A stretch of DNA of 64,000 nt, taken from Tolumonas lignilytica. GTDB taxonomy: Bacteria; Pseudomonadota; Gammaproteobacteria; Enterobacterales; Aeromonadaceae. Under the pieces are notes generated by a model that saw only the letters and a program-made list of their open reading frames with translations, was not told where the DNA came from and searched no databases. The translations under genes were made by a program, and so were the position numbers. The stretch lies in NCBI RefSeq assembly GCF_000527035.1, contig NZ_AZUK01000001.1, positions 1-64,000 on the forward strand, read 5' to 3'. This document shows, piece after piece, positions 16,341-26,660 of this stretch; the first letter of the stretch is position 1; every line of letters begins with the position of its first letter.

Positions 16341-16800
16341 TCTGACCTCCGCTTGAAATTGAATAACTCAGGGTGGTAGTACAGGTGGTACCGCCCAGCG
16401 TGGCGGTATCTGGCAGGCCCATACTATTCCAACCAATACATTGCGTTGATGCCGAGTCGATACTCGCTGATACGGATAATTGAGTTTGCCAGACAGGGTT
16501 CGTGCAGCCTAAGGTGTTCGCTGTGCCATTGAGTACGCACAACGTATTGTTTTTCAATACCAAAAATGAAGACACCGTATTGCTGTTAGTGCCCGAGCCA
16601 TTCCGTAATGCCAGTGATTTGGCATGGGCTGTACCCTGTGTCAGCAAATTTTTCCCGAGCTGCAACTGGTTAGCACTACTCCAGCTTTGTGTCAGTGCAA
16701 TACCCAATGTGGCTAAGATGCTCATGACAGCTAAAACGACCATTAATTCGATTAATGAAAATCCAGATGATAGCTGTAATGGGGGCTCTCTTTTTACCAT
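16318..16800 (-). CDS. GspH/FimT-like minor pilin
   Basis: About 160 aa from the Met at 16800 (MVKREPP), with a prepilin motif SSGFSLIELMVVLAVMSI including Glu5. FimT/GspH proteins are minor pilins of type IV pilus or type II secretion; some FimT proteins bind DNA for uptake. An earlier in-frame Met at 16815 is possible, but both starts fall at the end of the upstream pilin gene, showing translational coupling. Operon order PilE-FimT-PilV-PilW-PilX is a familiar minor pilin cluster. Confidence 0.82.
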   Translation of the reverse strand: MVKREPPLQLSSGFSLIELMVVLAVMSILATLGIALTQSWSSANQLQLGKNLLTQGTAHAKSLALRNGSGTNSNTVSSFLVLKNNTLCVLNGTANTLGCTNPVWQTQLSVSASIDSASTQCIGWNSMGLPDTATLGGTTCTTTLSYSISSGGQNATGYLE

Positions 16801-17237
16801 GATGTAAACCCACACTGGCTGGTTGCTGTTCTGGCATTACTATTATCAAGCGTTAATACGCATCCACTCAGGCCGGTTCCCGTCTTGCCTGTTGCCGTCA
16901 GGGTATAACTACTCGTTGAACTGTTTACGGTATATGTAAAAGAGGAAGATGCGGTTGGGCTCCAACCACTAAACAACGCAGTGGTTGCGGTTGTGCCTGC
17001 ACTATAAACCGGGTATTGCAGTTGTAGTTGATAGGTATTTTCAAAATTCAGTGCCAATGCCGTGAGATCAGATGAAGCATCTTTTGCTTTCCCTGAATTA
17101 ATGAAGCTGCTGTATGAAGGTAATGCTATTGCCGCTAATATGGCCACAATACCCACAGAAACCATCAGTTCAATGAGTGTAAATCCAGGCGAATGCCGCC
17201 GGGAGATTGTGTTTTTATGTGGAGTATTTGCAGACAT
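16794..17237 (-). CDS. PilE-like type IV (minor) pilin
   Basis: A 147-aa prepilin: leader ending SPG, mature start FTLIELMVSVGIVAILAAIALPSY, the classical N-methylated pilin helix with Glu5. Two C-terminal cysteines (GLSGCVLTL and TSQCGF) match the PilE disulfide loop. It is first in the minor pilin operon. No secretin, ATPase or platform protein of the pilus machine lies in this window. Confidence 0.87.
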   Translation of the reverse strand: MSANTPHKNTISRRHSPGFTLIELMVSVGIVAILAAIALPSYSSFINSGKAKDASSDLTALALNFENTYQLQLQYPVYSAGTTATTALFSGWSPTASSSFTYTVNSSTSSYTLTATGKTGTGLSGCVLTLDNSNARTATSQCGFTSW

Positions 17238-17452
17238 TCTCTCTGGTCTTCATCTTAAAAATTTCAGTCGAATAACCATCATATATGAAACTGGACTCAA
17301 AGAAAGCGATAAATGTCAATTAAATAATTCCATATTTGCCCTGTTAGTTATGGCAGGTTTAGTTAGGTAAGTTTTTTATATTGTAAGTTAATAATTCGAT
17401 TCGCCTTTTTACCTCTGTGCTATATCTGCTAAAAAACTCAAAAGGTACACTG

Positions 17453-18274
17453 ATGAAACAAGCCGTATTTTACATTTCTGACGGCACCGCCATTACCGCA
17501 GAAGTATTAGGGCATGCCGTATTATCTCAATTTCCGATTGACCCAGAGTTTCACACGATCCCTTTTGTCGATAACATCAATAAGGCAATCGCGGTACGAG
17601 ACAAGATCAATGAAGCCTATCTGCAGTCAGGTATTCGGCCTCTTGTTTTTTTCTCTATTGTGTCAGAGCAGGTCAGGGACCATATTCTGAGCAGTAAGGG
17701 TTTTTGTCAGGATGTTGTTCAATCACTCATTGCCCCGTTGCAGCAAGAGCTGGGCATTGCGCCCATCGCATCATCACTGCGTCGGCCTTACGGGCTAACT
17801 GAAAATAATATGCTCAAATATGACGCCCGAATTGCTGCAATTGATTATACCTTGGCGCATGATGATGGAATTTCGCTGCGAAATCTTGAATTGGCTCAAG
17901 TCATTTTGTTGGGGGTTTCCCGTACAGGAAAAACACCCACCAGCCTGTATCTGGCTTTGCAATTTGGGGTATATGCGGTGAATTATCCCTTTATTGCTGA
18001 TGACATGGATCATCTTACGCTGCCATCAGGCTTGTTGCCGCATAAGGCAAAGCTATTTGGTCTGACTATTGATGCGGAACGGTTATCGGCCATTCGGCAG
18101 GAGAGGCGGGAAAACAGCCGATACGCGAATTTACGCCAATGTCGTCTGGAATTGTCTGAAGTTGAAGCCCTGTATCGGAAACATCAAATTCCCTATTTAA
18201 ATACGACGAATTTCTCAGTAGAAGAAATCACTGCAAAATTGATGGAAACCATGAATTTGCAGCGACAAAAATAA
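17453..18274 (+). CDS. ppsR: PEP synthase regulatory protein (kinase/pyrophosphorylase)
   Basis: About 273 aa from ATG 17453 (AAAGGT upstream), reading [20 protein letters not shown] as PpsR proteins do. The nucleotide-binding loop [11 protein letters not shown] is present near residue 160. PpsR uses ADP to phosphorylate a threonine of PEP synthase and inactivate it, and reverses this with phosphate. It is convergent with ppsA, its target. The earlier in-frame start at 17417 adds residues not typical of the family. Confidence 0.95.
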   Translation: MKQAVFYISDGTAITAEVLGHAVLSQFPIDPEFHTIPFVDNINKAIAVRDKINEAYLQSGIRPLVFFSIVSEQVRDHILSSKGFCQDVVQSLIAPLQQELGIAPIASSLRRPYGLTENNMLKYDARIAAIDYTLAHDDGISLRNLELAQVILLGVSRTGKTPTSLYLALQFGVYAVNYPFIADDMDHLTLPSGLLPHKAKLFGLTIDAERLSAIRQERRENSRYANLRQCRLELSEVEALYRKHQIPYLNTTNFSVEEITAKLMETMNLQRQK

Positions 18275-18357
18275 CAGGCATTACCAGAGAAAAAAGCCAC
18301 CGGCTTAGTGTAGAGGCACACAATCTCTCAGCTAAGAACGGTGGCAAACGGACTCAA

Positions 18358-20709
18358 TTATTCAGCTAAGTCTAGCCAGGTTTGAACAACGGTATCAGGA
18401 TTGAGCGACAAACTGTCGATACCTTGTTGTTGTAACCAGGCAGCGAAGTCAGCATGGTCTGAAGGGCCCTGACCGCAAATACCCACGTATTTCCCTTGTC
18501 GTTTTGCTGCTTGAATCGCCATGGCTAACAATGCTTTGACGGCATCATTTCGCTCATCAAACAGCTCTGAAACCAGGCCGGAATCACGATCAAGACCGAG
18601 TGTTAATTGGGTCATGTCATTAGAGCCGATAGAGAAACCATCAAAATGGGCTAAAAACTGATCCGCTAAAAGCGCATTCGCCGGAATTTCACACATCATG
18701 AATATTTTCAGATCGTCTTCACCCCGTTTCAGCCCTTCTTTCGCTAATTGTTCAATCACGGCTTGTGCCTGCGCAACGGTTCGTACGAATGGGACCATCA
18801 GTTGGATATTGGTTAATCCCATAACGTTGCGTACCCGTTTTACGGCTTCGCATTCCAAGGCAAAACAATCGTGGAATGATGAGGATATGTAACGACCAGC
18901 GCCGCGGAAACCCAACATCGGATTTTCTTCTTCAGGCTCATAGCGGGCTCCGCCCAACAAGTTCGCGTATTCATTGGATTTAAAATCGGACAGGCGAACA
19001 ATCACTTGTTTCGGCCAGAATGCGGCCGCCAGCGTCGAGATCTCTTCAGCCAAGCGGCTAATATAAAATTCAACAGGATCATCATAACCCGCCATGAGCT
19101 TGCAAATTTGCTGTTGCAGTTCAGGCGTCTGCTGGTGGAATTCCAGCAAGGCCTTAGGATGGACACCAATCATACGGTTAATAATAAACTCAAGTCGTGC
19201 CAGACCTACACCCTGATTGGGCAGGCGCGCAAAATCAAAAGCGCGGTCGGGATTGCCCACATTCATCATGATCTTCAGAGGTAATTCCGGCATTTCATTA
19301 ACTTGTAACCGACGAACGGTGAAATCCTGCAGATCGCGGTATACAAAACCGGTATCACCTTCAGCGCAGGATACCGTCACATTTTGCCCTTCCTGCAGTC
19401 TCTCTGTCGCGTCACCACAACCCACGACGGCAGGAATGCCCAGCTCACGAGCGATAATGGCGGCATGACAGGTGCGACCACCCCGGTTAGTCACAATGGC
19501 CGATGCGCGTTTCATGATGGGTTCCCAATCAGGATCAGTCATATCAGTCACCAGCACATCACCCGGGTTAATGTGGTCCATTTCACTGATGCTATGCAGT
19601 ATTTTGACCGGACCGGCACCAATACGCTGGCCAATCGACCGGCCTTCGACCAAAACCTGCCCCCGAGATGCCAGCTGATAGCGCTCCATGACTTGTTCAT
19701 TAGATCGCACTGTTTCCGGACGCGCCTGCACAATATAAAGTGCACCGGTATGACCATCTTTGGCCCATTCGATATCCATCGGGCGACCGTAATGTTGTTC
19801 AATTAACAATGCCTGATGGGCGAGTGCTTCAACTTCCTGATCCGTCAGTGAAAACCGACGTGAAAGTGCTTCAGGAACATCCTCAATTTGTACTTGTTGC
19901 CCATGCTGCTGATTGTTGGCATAGACCATACGAATTTTCTTGGAGCCCAATGTGCGGCGCACAATCGCGGGTTTGTTTTTGTTTAACGTTGGCTTATGAA
20001 CGTAAAACTCATCAGGGTTAACCGCGCCCTGAACAACCATTTCACCCAAACCGTAAGAAGAGGTAATAAATACCACCTGATCAAAGCCTGATTCCGTATC
20101 TAAGGTGAACATGACACCAGAGGCGGCCAAATCTGAACGAACCATACGTTGTACACCCGCAGAGATCGCTACTCCCTGATGGTCATAGCCTTGATGAACA
20201 CGGTATGAGATTGCGCGGTCATTAAACAAAGACGCATAAACATGCTTGATAGCCAGCATGACCGCATCGATACCTTGCACATTCAGGAATGTTTCCTGTT
20301 GCCCGGCGAATGAGGCATCCGGCATATCTTCTGCCGTTGCCGAAGAACGTACAGCAAAAGAGGCTTCCGGCTGATCAGAAACGAGTGTGGCATAGGCTTC
20401 GCGAATGGCTTGTTCAAATTCGAGCTGGAATGGCGTATCAATGATCCATTGCCGGATCTGTTTGCCAGCCATATTTAATGCTGAAATATCATCGGCATTT
20501 ACCTGAGACAGCAGTTGGTAGATTTTGCTGTTAAGATCGCTTTGTTCCAGAAAGGCATTAAATGCCTGCGCGGTAGTTGCAAAACCATTCGGTACAGATA
20601 CACCGGATTCGGCCAGGTTTGTGATCATTTCTCCCAGAGAGGCATTTTTACCTCCCACTCGTTCAACATCCTGCATATTGAGTTGGTTATACCAAAGCAC
20701 ATTATTCAC
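18358..20709 (-). CDS. ppsA: phosphoenolpyruvate synthase
   Basis: Makes PEP from pyruvate and ATP, for gluconeogenesis. From GTG 20709 the protein has about 783 aa (E. coli 792) and begins [27 protein letters not shown], the conserved ATP-grasp start. The phosphohistidine swivel motif [15 protein letters not shown] lies in the middle. The C-terminal PEP/pyruvate barrel includes [19 protein letters not shown] and the GICGQGPSD active-site loop. GTG is preferred over an ATG 13 codons upstream because GGGAG sits just before it and the extra residues have no counterpart. Convergent with ppsR, 83 bp apart. Confidence 0.95.
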   Translation of the reverse strand: MNNVLWYNQLNMQDVERVGGKNASLGEMITNLAESGVSVPNGFATTAQAFNAFLEQSDLNSKIYQLLSQVNADDISALNMAGKQIRQWIIDTPFQLEFEQAIREAYATLVSDQPEASFAVRSSATAEDMPDASFAGQQETFLNVQGIDAVMLAIKHVYASLFNDRAISYRVHQGYDHQGVAISAGVQRMVRSDLAASGVMFTLDTESGFDQVVFITSSYGLGEMVVQGAVNPDEFYVHKPTLNKNKPAIVRRTLGSKKIRMVYANNQQHGQQVQIEDVPEALSRRFSLTDQEVEALAHQALLIEQHYGRPMDIEWAKDGHTGALYIVQARPETVRSNEQVMERYQLASRGQVLVEGRSIGQRIGAGPVKILHSISEMDHINPGDVLVTDMTDPDWEPIMKRASAIVTNRGGRTCHAAIIARELGIPAVVGCGDATERLQEGQNVTVSCAEGDTGFVYRDLQDFTVRRLQVNEMPELPLKIMMNVGNPDRAFDFARLPNQGVGLARLEFIINRMIGVHPKALLEFHQQTPELQQQICKLMAGYDDPVEFYISRLAEEISTLAAAFWPKQVIVRLSDFKSNEYANLLGGARYEPEEENPMLGFRGAGRYISSSFHDCFALECEAVKRVRNVMGLTNIQLMVPFVRTVAQAQAVIEQLAKEGLKRGEDDLKIFMMCEIPANALLADQFLAHFDGFSIGSNDMTQLTLGLDRDSGLVSELFDERNDAVKALLAMAIQAAKRQGKYVGICGQGPSDHADFAAWLQQQGIDSLSLNPDTVVQTWLDLAE

Positions 20710-20997
20710 TTTGCTCTCCCTATTGGAACTGACCTGACGACATGTCATATAGAAAGATCCTTCTTCCGAAGTGATATTTCCGGTTATTGGAATTTGTCGT
20801 TGTAACCACTTTGTAACATCAATATTCCAAAGGTGCGGTTTATAGGGAAACGAATAAAAATTACAAAACTTATGAAAGCGGCAAAGAGAGAGGCGGCTCT
20901 TAAAAATAATAATATTATTAGACGATGAACCCGCGTTGATTTGGTAAAGTGATAGTGAATCGGTTTTGCCATTCTCTCTGATAGAAGGATAGGTCAG

Positions 20998-22638
20998 TTG
21001 AAACGATGCATTCTGATCACTGAATTCCTTTCTTGGCGCAACGCGAAAACTCGTGTGATTTACCGTCTCTTATTCCTTTGGGTGCTTTGTTTTTCCAACG
21101 AAACAACGGCTATGAATCTGTTTTCAACAGAATCTAAGTCTGAAGAAATTGTTCATCTCTATATTGTGATTGCAATAGTGACAGTGATCAGTTTCTTGTG
21201 CGTTGGCTTGGCCGCTATTTTTATTCGTCTTAATCGGCAATTGAATACAGAAATTAAAGCGCGGCAGGCCACTTTGGCTGAACTCAGGGAAAATGAACGA
21301 AATTTACGGTTCATCACCGAGAATTCTGCCGATGTTATTTGGACGATGGATATCGAATCCGGCAAATTTACCTATGTCAGCCCATCGGTATATAACCTGC
21401 GGGGTTATACGGTTGAAGAAGTGATGGCGCAATCTGTAGAAGAGCTGATGACGCCAGACTCTGCCGAGCGGGCATTTAACTCATTGGCAGAGTCAATCAC
21501 CCGCTGGAATTCAGGTGATCACAGTGATACCCGTCGAGTGACTGAAATTGATCAACCGCATAAAGATGGTCATCTGGTTTCCACTGAGGTGGTAACTACT
21601 TTACATGCCAATTCACAAGGGCAACTGACATCGATCATTGGGATCAGCCGTGACATTACCGAGCGGAAAAAATCAGAGGAAGCAATTCGTAATCTGGCAT
21701 TTTATGATCCGCTGACAACGCTACCGAACCGGCGTCTGTTATTTGATCGTCTTGAGCAAGCTATTTCACATGCCAGAAGAAACGAAGGTAGGTTGGCATT
21801 GATGTTTATTGATTTGGATAAATTCAAACCAATTAACGACCAATATGGCCATGCAACAGGGGATAAACTATTACAGACTGTCGCCCGACGTATGCAACGT
21901 TGTTTACGTGAAACGGATACGGCAGCACGCATCGGCGGTGACGAATTTATCGTGTTATTACCCGAGATTAGTAATCGGGATGATGTATTGATGATTGCTG
22001 AAAAGATCCGTGAAGCACTTAACAAGCCGTATCCGAATATCAACAGTAACGAGCTGCATATCTCTGCTTGTATTGGAATTGCGTTATATCCCGAGCATGG
22101 TCACACAGAAAAACAATTACTGAAAAATGGAGACAGTGCCATGTATCAGGCGAAAGAATCGGGCAGAAATTGTGTCTGGATTTATCAGCCTGAGGCTGAT
22201 GTCATCGCCGAGCAGGAAACGCAACTTCTACGTTTAAATTGGAAAAAGGCATATGAGAGTGGCAATGACCAAATTGATCATGAACATAAAGAACTTTTCC
22301 AGCTTGCCGCGATTCTGATTAATAATGCCATGGAAAAAGACCGCTATCATGAAGCGTTTGATCACGCATTTCAGGCATTGCATGATCATGTGGTTCAGCA
22401 TTTCGCGGAAGAAGAGAAAATACTGGCTGCTTACGACTATAGCGATCTTGCCGAACATACCAAACTGCATCGTGAGCTTATCGATCAAGTTGAACATCTG
22501 TATCAGTCTATGCGGGCTGAACAACTCTCAATGGGATCACTGATCGATTTCATTATTGATGATTTAGTGAAAGGTCATCTGCTGAAAAAAGACAGAAAAT
22601 TTTATCCTCTGTTTCGACAGGCACATAAACAGCACTAA
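20998..22638 (+). CDS. PAS diguanylate cyclase with C-terminal hemerythrin domain
   Basis: A 546-aa protein starting at a TTG (AAGGATAGGT upstream). Order: hydrophobic segment (~18-38), transmembrane helix (~54-78), PAS (~97-225), GGDEF (~232-400) with RIGGDEF and I-site RETD, then a bacteriohemerythrin domain (~415-545). The latter carries [20 protein letters not shown] and HTKLHREL, the His/Glu set that binds a di-iron centre. Hemerythrins bind O2, so cyclase output is probably tuned by oxygen or redox. An ATG at 21112 would remove the first hydrophobic segment only. In the oxygen-sensing cyclase known from Vibrio cholerae the hemerythrin domain is N-terminal; here it is C-terminal. Confidence 0.9.
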   Translation: MKRCILITEFLSWRNAKTRVIYRLLFLWVLCFSNETTAMNLFSTESKSEEIVHLYIVIAIVTVISFLCVGLAAIFIRLNRQLNTEIKARQATLAELRENERNLRFITENSADVIWTMDIESGKFTYVSPSVYNLRGYTVEEVMAQSVEELMTPDSAERAFNSLAESITRWNSGDHSDTRRVTEIDQPHKDGHLVSTEVVTTLHANSQGQLTSIIGISRDITERKKSEEAIRNLAFYDPLTTLPNRRLLFDRLEQAISHARRNEGRLALMFIDLDKFKPINDQYGHATGDKLLQTVARRMQRCLRETDTAARIGGDEFIVLLPEISNRDDVLMIAEKIREALNKPYPNINSNELHISACIGIALYPEHGHTEKQLLKNGDSAMYQAKESGRNCVWIYQPEADVIAEQETQLLRLNWKKAYESGNDQIDHEHKELFQLAAILINNAMEKDRYHEAFDHAFQALHDHVVQHFAEEEKILAAYDYSDLAEHTKLHRELIDQVEHLYQSMRAEQLSMGSLIDFIIDDLVKGHLLKKDRKFYPLFRQAHKQH

Positions 22639-22734
22639 TTCACATATCACCGTCAATTTTCGATAATGACGTGATTTCCCGTTCTTCTTTCTGAATAATG
22701 TTTTGGCATTCAGTACATTTCTTCGAGGATCACA

Positions 22735-24114
22735 ATGACAGACATGGTTTTTAGCCTGCCCATTTTCGTGTTGGCATGCGTGTTTACCGGTGCAATTACC
22801 TGGTTATTATCTTATGTCCGATCACAAAAAATAATTGCGGAAATACACATTCAACTCGCCAAATTTGAAACAGAGCGGAATTTGCTACAAGAGCGTATTA
22901 ACGAACATGATTTATCGAGAAATAAACAAGAACTCGAACTGAGCCAATTACAGGGCAAACACACAGAATTATTACGTCAATATAGTGTGCTCAGAACATC
23001 GCTTGATGAAAAACAGAACCATTTCAATGAACAATTGCAACAGCTCTCAGACAGTCGGGCAATACTGAAGCAAGAGTTTGAAAATCTGGCCAATGAAATC
23101 TTGGAGCGTAAGGGGAAAGCATTCAAGGAGTTGAATCAGGAAAGTCTCTATCACTTATTGAAACCCGTACAGGCAGAAATGCAGGGATTCCGTCAGAAAG
23201 TGGAAAGTATTCACGTTGAGGAATTGAAACAGCGCAGCGAATTACGTGCAGAATTAATTAATCTCCAAAATCTGAACCGGCAAATTACAGATCAAGCCGA
23301 TAAGCTCACGAATGCACTCCAGGGACAGAAAAAGGTGCAGGGGAACTGGGGAGAATTAATGCTGGAAAATGTGCTGGATAATTCCGGCCTTCGTTTAGGC
23401 GAAGATTATCAGCGGGAAGTGAGTTTTTCGACAGAAGATGGGCGTCAACGACCCGATGTGATTGTGTATTTACCGCAAAACAAACATTTGATCATTGATG
23501 CCAAAACCTCTTTGGCGGCGTATACCCGCTATGTGAATGCAGAAAATGAGCTCGAATCTCAGCAGGCATTGGCTGAACATGCGCAAGCTGTTTCTGCCCG
23601 CATTAACGAACTGTCAGAACGCGATTATTTCAAATTGCCAGGGCTGAACTCGCCAGAAGTCGTGATCATGTTTATTCCTATAGAATCCGCTTATGTAGAG
23701 GCATTGAAATTTGATCATACCCTTTATCAGCGAGCCATTGAGCGCAACGTATTGGTTGCCACGCCGACCACCTTATTGACCAGTCTCAATATTGTTCGTC
23801 AACTTTGGCGTTTCGAAGATCAGAATAAGCATACGGCCGAGCTGGCAAACAGAGCAGAGCGGTTTTATACCAAATTAAACAATTTTCTGAGCAGTATGCT
23901 CGAGGTTGGTAAACAACTGGATAAAGCCAAAATCAGCTACGAAAAGTCTTTTTCACAGCTTTATTCCGGGAAGGGTAATTTGATCAAGCAAGCGGCAGAA
24001 TTTAAAGATCTGGGCGTATCCATACAAAAAGAATTGCCGGATGAGCTGATTGAACTGGCACAATTAGAAGTAGGCGAATTGGAACCAAGAAAATTAGAAA
24101 TAGGAGAGAGTTAA
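22735..24114 (+). CDS. rmuC: DNA recombination protein RmuC
   Basis: A 459-aa protein: N-terminal membrane helix (about 7-25), a long coiled coil (about 30-200), then the RmuC nuclease-like domain (QGNWGELMLENVLDNSGL, RPDVIVYLPQNKHLIIDAKTSLAAY). RmuC limits inversions at short inverted repeats and restricts some mobile DNA. The PD-(D/E)XK core is visible as the D of PDV and the D-K of IDAKTSL. Start ATG is preceded by GAGGA. Single gene, convergent with the ROK gene. Confidence 0.95.
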   Translation: MTDMVFSLPIFVLACVFTGAITWLLSYVRSQKIIAEIHIQLAKFETERNLLQERINEHDLSRNKQELELSQLQGKHTELLRQYSVLRTSLDEKQNHFNEQLQQLSDSRAILKQEFENLANEILERKGKAFKELNQESLYHLLKPVQAEMQGFRQKVESIHVEELKQRSELRAELINLQNLNRQITDQADKLTNALQGQKKVQGNWGELMLENVLDNSGLRLGEDYQREVSFSTEDGRQRPDVIVYLPQNKHLIIDAKTSLAAYTRYVNAENELESQQALAEHAQAVSARINELSERDYFKLPGLNSPEVVIMFIPIESAYVEALKFDHTLYQRAIERNVLVATPTTLLTSLNIVRQLWRFEDQNKHTAELANRAERFYTKLNNFLSSMLEVGKQLDKAKISYEKSFSQLYSGKGNLIKQAAEFKDLGVSIQKELPDELIELAQLEVGELEPRKLEIGES

Positions 24115-24138
24115 ACTCCCTCCTGTCGGATGAATCAA

Positions 24139-25047
24139 TCAGGGGTGGGGTGTTTCGGTTGTCAGAATATGGTGATACAAAGCCCCAACCAGATTGGCAT
24201 CATTCATGAAATGGCATCGAACAACTTTCGGTGTAATGAGGCGCATGGGCAATGTTTCTTCCAGGTAAGCGATATTTTGGTTGATGTATTGCAAGAGTAA
24301 CGGTTGCGCGCTGATCCCACCGCCAATAGCAATTAATTCTGGGTCAAACAAAGCCTGCAAATTGAATAACTGCATGGCTAAACGATAGGTGTAGGCATCC
24401 AGTGCCTCACAGACATCGGCGTCGCCTTCATTGACCCAGGCAAATACCTGCTTCCCGGTGACACTTTTGGCGGGTAACCGTTTGATATGTTCAACTGCCC
24501 GACACAAACCCCGCACACCACCATCATGTCCCCAATAATGGTAGGGTTCACCTTTACAATGCCAGCTATCCGTCAGCAGAAAACTGAGTTCCCCGGAGGC
24601 GAAATGAGCGCCTTTATAGAGTTGACCATTCAGAATGACGCCACCACCCACACCGGTTCCCAGAACGACAACAACGCCATTTTGACACTCGGCTAAACTG
24701 CCTTTCCAGGCTTCAGCCAGTGCGGCGCATTTGGCATCATTTTCAATGGTAATCGGTATGTGACAGTGCTTTTCCATCTCAGCGACAAAATCGCGGTTCT
24801 TATTGTAGGATAAAGAGCCACCGGTAATACTGCGCCCCTGTTCGCTATCAATAATGCCCGGTAAACTGAAGGCTATCCCTGAAATCTGAGTCTGGTATTG
24901 CTGGTATAATTTGACGATTTCAGCCTGGAAAAGATCAAACCTTTCCTGCGGGGTAGGGATTTCCCCTTTTTCCAGACTGTTTGCCTGATGATCTAATAAC
25001 GCATATTTGATGGCAGAGCCGCCTACATCTATTGCAAGATATTTCAT
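24139..25047 (-). CDS. ROK-family sugar kinase, BglK-like
   Basis: About 302 aa from the ATG at 25047 (GAGGTG seven bases upstream), beginning MKYLAIDVGGSAIKYALLD, the ROK phosphate-1 loop. Further motifs are LPGIIDSEQG, ENDAKCAALAE (catalytic Asp) and GTGVGGGVILNG. The zinc-binding CXCGX2GCXE cluster of glucokinase-type ROK proteins is missing; at that place there is DSWHCKGEPYHYWGHDGG. This and GELSFLLTD resemble beta-glucoside kinase BglK, so phosphorylation of a beta-glucoside or sugar is plausible, and the GH1 gene at 35341 could use the product. The substrate is not proven. Confidence 0.8.
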   Translation of the reverse strand: MKYLAIDVGGSAIKYALLDHQANSLEKGEIPTPQERFDLFQAEIVKLYQQYQTQISGIAFSLPGIIDSEQGRSITGGSLSYNKNRDFVAEMEKHCHIPITIENDAKCAALAEAWKGSLAECQNGVVVVLGTGVGGGVILNGQLYKGAHFASGELSFLLTDSWHCKGEPYHYWGHDGGVRGLCRAVEHIKRLPAKSVTGKQVFAWVNEGDADVCEALDAYTYRLAMQLFNLQALFDPELIAIGGGISAQPLLLQYINQNIAYLEETLPMRLITPKVVRCHFMNDANLVGALYHHILTTETPHP

Positions 25048-25083
25048 GACGATACACCTCACGGTGGGATTGTTTTTCTTAGT

Positions 25084-25776
25084 TTAGTTCAGATCGTCAA
25101 TATCTTCGATTTGTGTATGTCGGACATCTTTTCCTTTCACGTAATAAATAATGTAATCACTGATATTTTGACAGCGGTCACCAATGCGTTCGATGGAATG
25201 CGCACAGCGGATAAGTTCCAGCACCTGAGGAATAGAACGCGGGTTTTCTGCCATGTAATTCATTAATTCTTGAATCAGCAATCCATATTGTTCATCAACG
25301 TGGGCATCTTCCTGATAGAGTTTTACCGCATCTTCAACGTCCATACGAGCAAACGCATCCAGCGCACGGTGCAGCATTTTATTGGTTAAACGACTCATGC
25401 CATCGAGATGTTGGGGCAATATATGCGGTTGGCCGGCATGTTTCCGCACTAAACGAGCTACTTTTCGGGCTGAATTCCCGATCCGCTCCAGATCTGACAC
25501 GGTTTTGATAATGATCTGGATAAAACGTAAATCTCTTGCGGCGGGCTGACGTTTTGCAATGATACAAGTACATGCTTCATTGATTTCGACCTCCATGGAA
25601 TTTACTTGCCGATCGACCTCAATAATTCGATGTGCCAGTTCTAAATCCTGACTGTGTAATACATGAAGTGAATCACGAAGTTGCTGTTCAACAATGCCGC
25701 CCATGGCCAGTAAGCTGTTTCGAATAACATTCAGTTCCCGGTTAAACTGACCTGAAACATGATCTGCGATTTCCAT
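25084..25776 (-). CDS. phoU: phosphate transport/regulation protein PhoU
   Basis: A 230-aa protein with two PhoU helical-bundle halves; signatures are RVNSMEVEINEACTCIIAKRQP-type in the first and RIGDRCQNISDYIIYYV in the second, each with the acidic metal-binding E/D pattern. PhoU restrains PhoR and the Pst transporter when phosphate is adequate. It usually ends the pstSCAB-phoU operon; here pst genes are absent and it follows only the ABC transporter terminator, 155 bp away, and precedes the ROK gene by 36 bp. Confidence 0.93.
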   Translation of the reverse strand: MEIADHVSGQFNRELNVIRNSLLAMGGIVEQQLRDSLHVLHSQDLELAHRIIEVDRQVNSMEVEINEACTCIIAKRQPAARDLRFIQIIIKTVSDLERIGNSARKVARLVRKHAGQPHILPQHLDGMSRLTNKMLHRALDAFARMDVEDAVKLYQEDAHVDEQYGLLIQELMNYMAENPRSIPQVLELIRCAHSIERIGDRCQNISDYIIYYVKGKDVRHTQIEDIDDLN

Positions 25777-25900
25777 TGTTACCTCTCAGGTCAATCAATA
25801 AAGCAGTTTTGTCTAATTTACATGCAGCAAATGACATTATCATGACCAATTCAGATAAAAAAGCAGGTGAAATGATAGGCAATATAGGCACCAACACAGA

Positions 25901-25923
25901 AAAACCGGGGAAACCCCGGTTTT
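25901..25923. terminator. bidirectional rho-independent terminator
   Basis: AAAACCGGGG and CCCCGGTTTT form a perfect 10-bp stem with a 3-base loop, followed by T-rich sequence on both strands. It ends the minus-strand amino-acid transporter operon just past the ATPase stop. Confidence 0.92.
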
Positions 25924-25931
25924 TATATAAA

Positions 25932-26660
25932 TCACAATACGGCAGAAATAAAACTTTGCAATTCGGGTGTTTGAGGGTTACTGAAAAGAGCCCGGCTGGG
26001 GCCGCTTTCCCATATTTTGCCTTGGTGCATGAATACGATCCTGTCACCCACATCGCGTGCAAAGTTCATTTCATGAGTCACCAGAATGAGTGTCATTCCA
26101 TCTGCTTTAAGTTGCTCCAGCACTTTCAGCACTTCACCAACTAATTCCGGGTCTAATGCGGATGTAATTTCATCGCATAGTAAGACTTTCGGATTCATAG
26201 CCAATGAACGGGCAATAGCGACACGTTGTTGCTGACCACCAGACAGATTTCCCGGAAATTGATCGGCTTTATCTGCCAGGCCCACCTTTGCCAACATATT
26301 TTCTGCCAGTTCCCGGCATTCCGTTTTGCTCTTTTTCAGCACTAGCCTTGGAGCCAGCATGACGTTTTCAGCTACGGTCATGTGCGGAAACAGATTAAAA
26401 TTCTGGAAGACCATGCCCACTGAGCGGCTTAACTCCCGCAAATGATTTTCATCGTCAGAAACCGCCTGACGGTCAACAATAATTGCACCATCATCGAATT
26501 TCTCCAGCCCGTTAATACACCGCAGTAACGTACTTTTGCCTGAACCGCTGCGCCCGATGATCGAAATTACTTCACCTGCCGCTATTTTTAGTTCAATACC
26601 TTTCAATACATGGTGTGAACCATAATATTTATGAACATTTTCAATGCTTACCAGAGACAT
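25932..26660 (-). CDS. polar amino-acid ABC transporter ATPase
   Basis: A 242-aa ATPase of the GlnQ/HisP class: Walker A GRSGSGKST, Q-loop in VFQNFNLFPHMTV, signature LSGGQQQR, Walker B VLLCDEITSALD and H-loop THEM. It energises amino-acid import through the two permeases encoded just upstream. Its ATG overlaps the end of the preceding permease gene by 20 bp. Length is normal. Confidence 0.95.
   Translation of the reverse strand: MSLVSIENVHKYYGSHHVLKGIELKIAAGEVISIIGRSGSGKSTLLRCINGLEKFDDGAIIVDRQAVSDDENHLRELSRSVGMVFQNFNLFPHMTVAENVMLAPRLVLKKSKTECRELAENMLAKVGLADKADQFPGNLSGGQQQRVAIARSLAMNPKVLLCDEITSALDPELVGEVLKVLEQLKADGMTLILVTHEMNFARDVGDRIVFMHQGKIWESGPSRALFSNPQTPELQSFISAVL

Noticed and set aside
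18284-18352. GCCACCG ... CGGTGGC inverted repeat between ppsR and ppsA
   Set aside because: Long loop and no T-run on either side; not a convincing terminator, though it may still form a weak structure.
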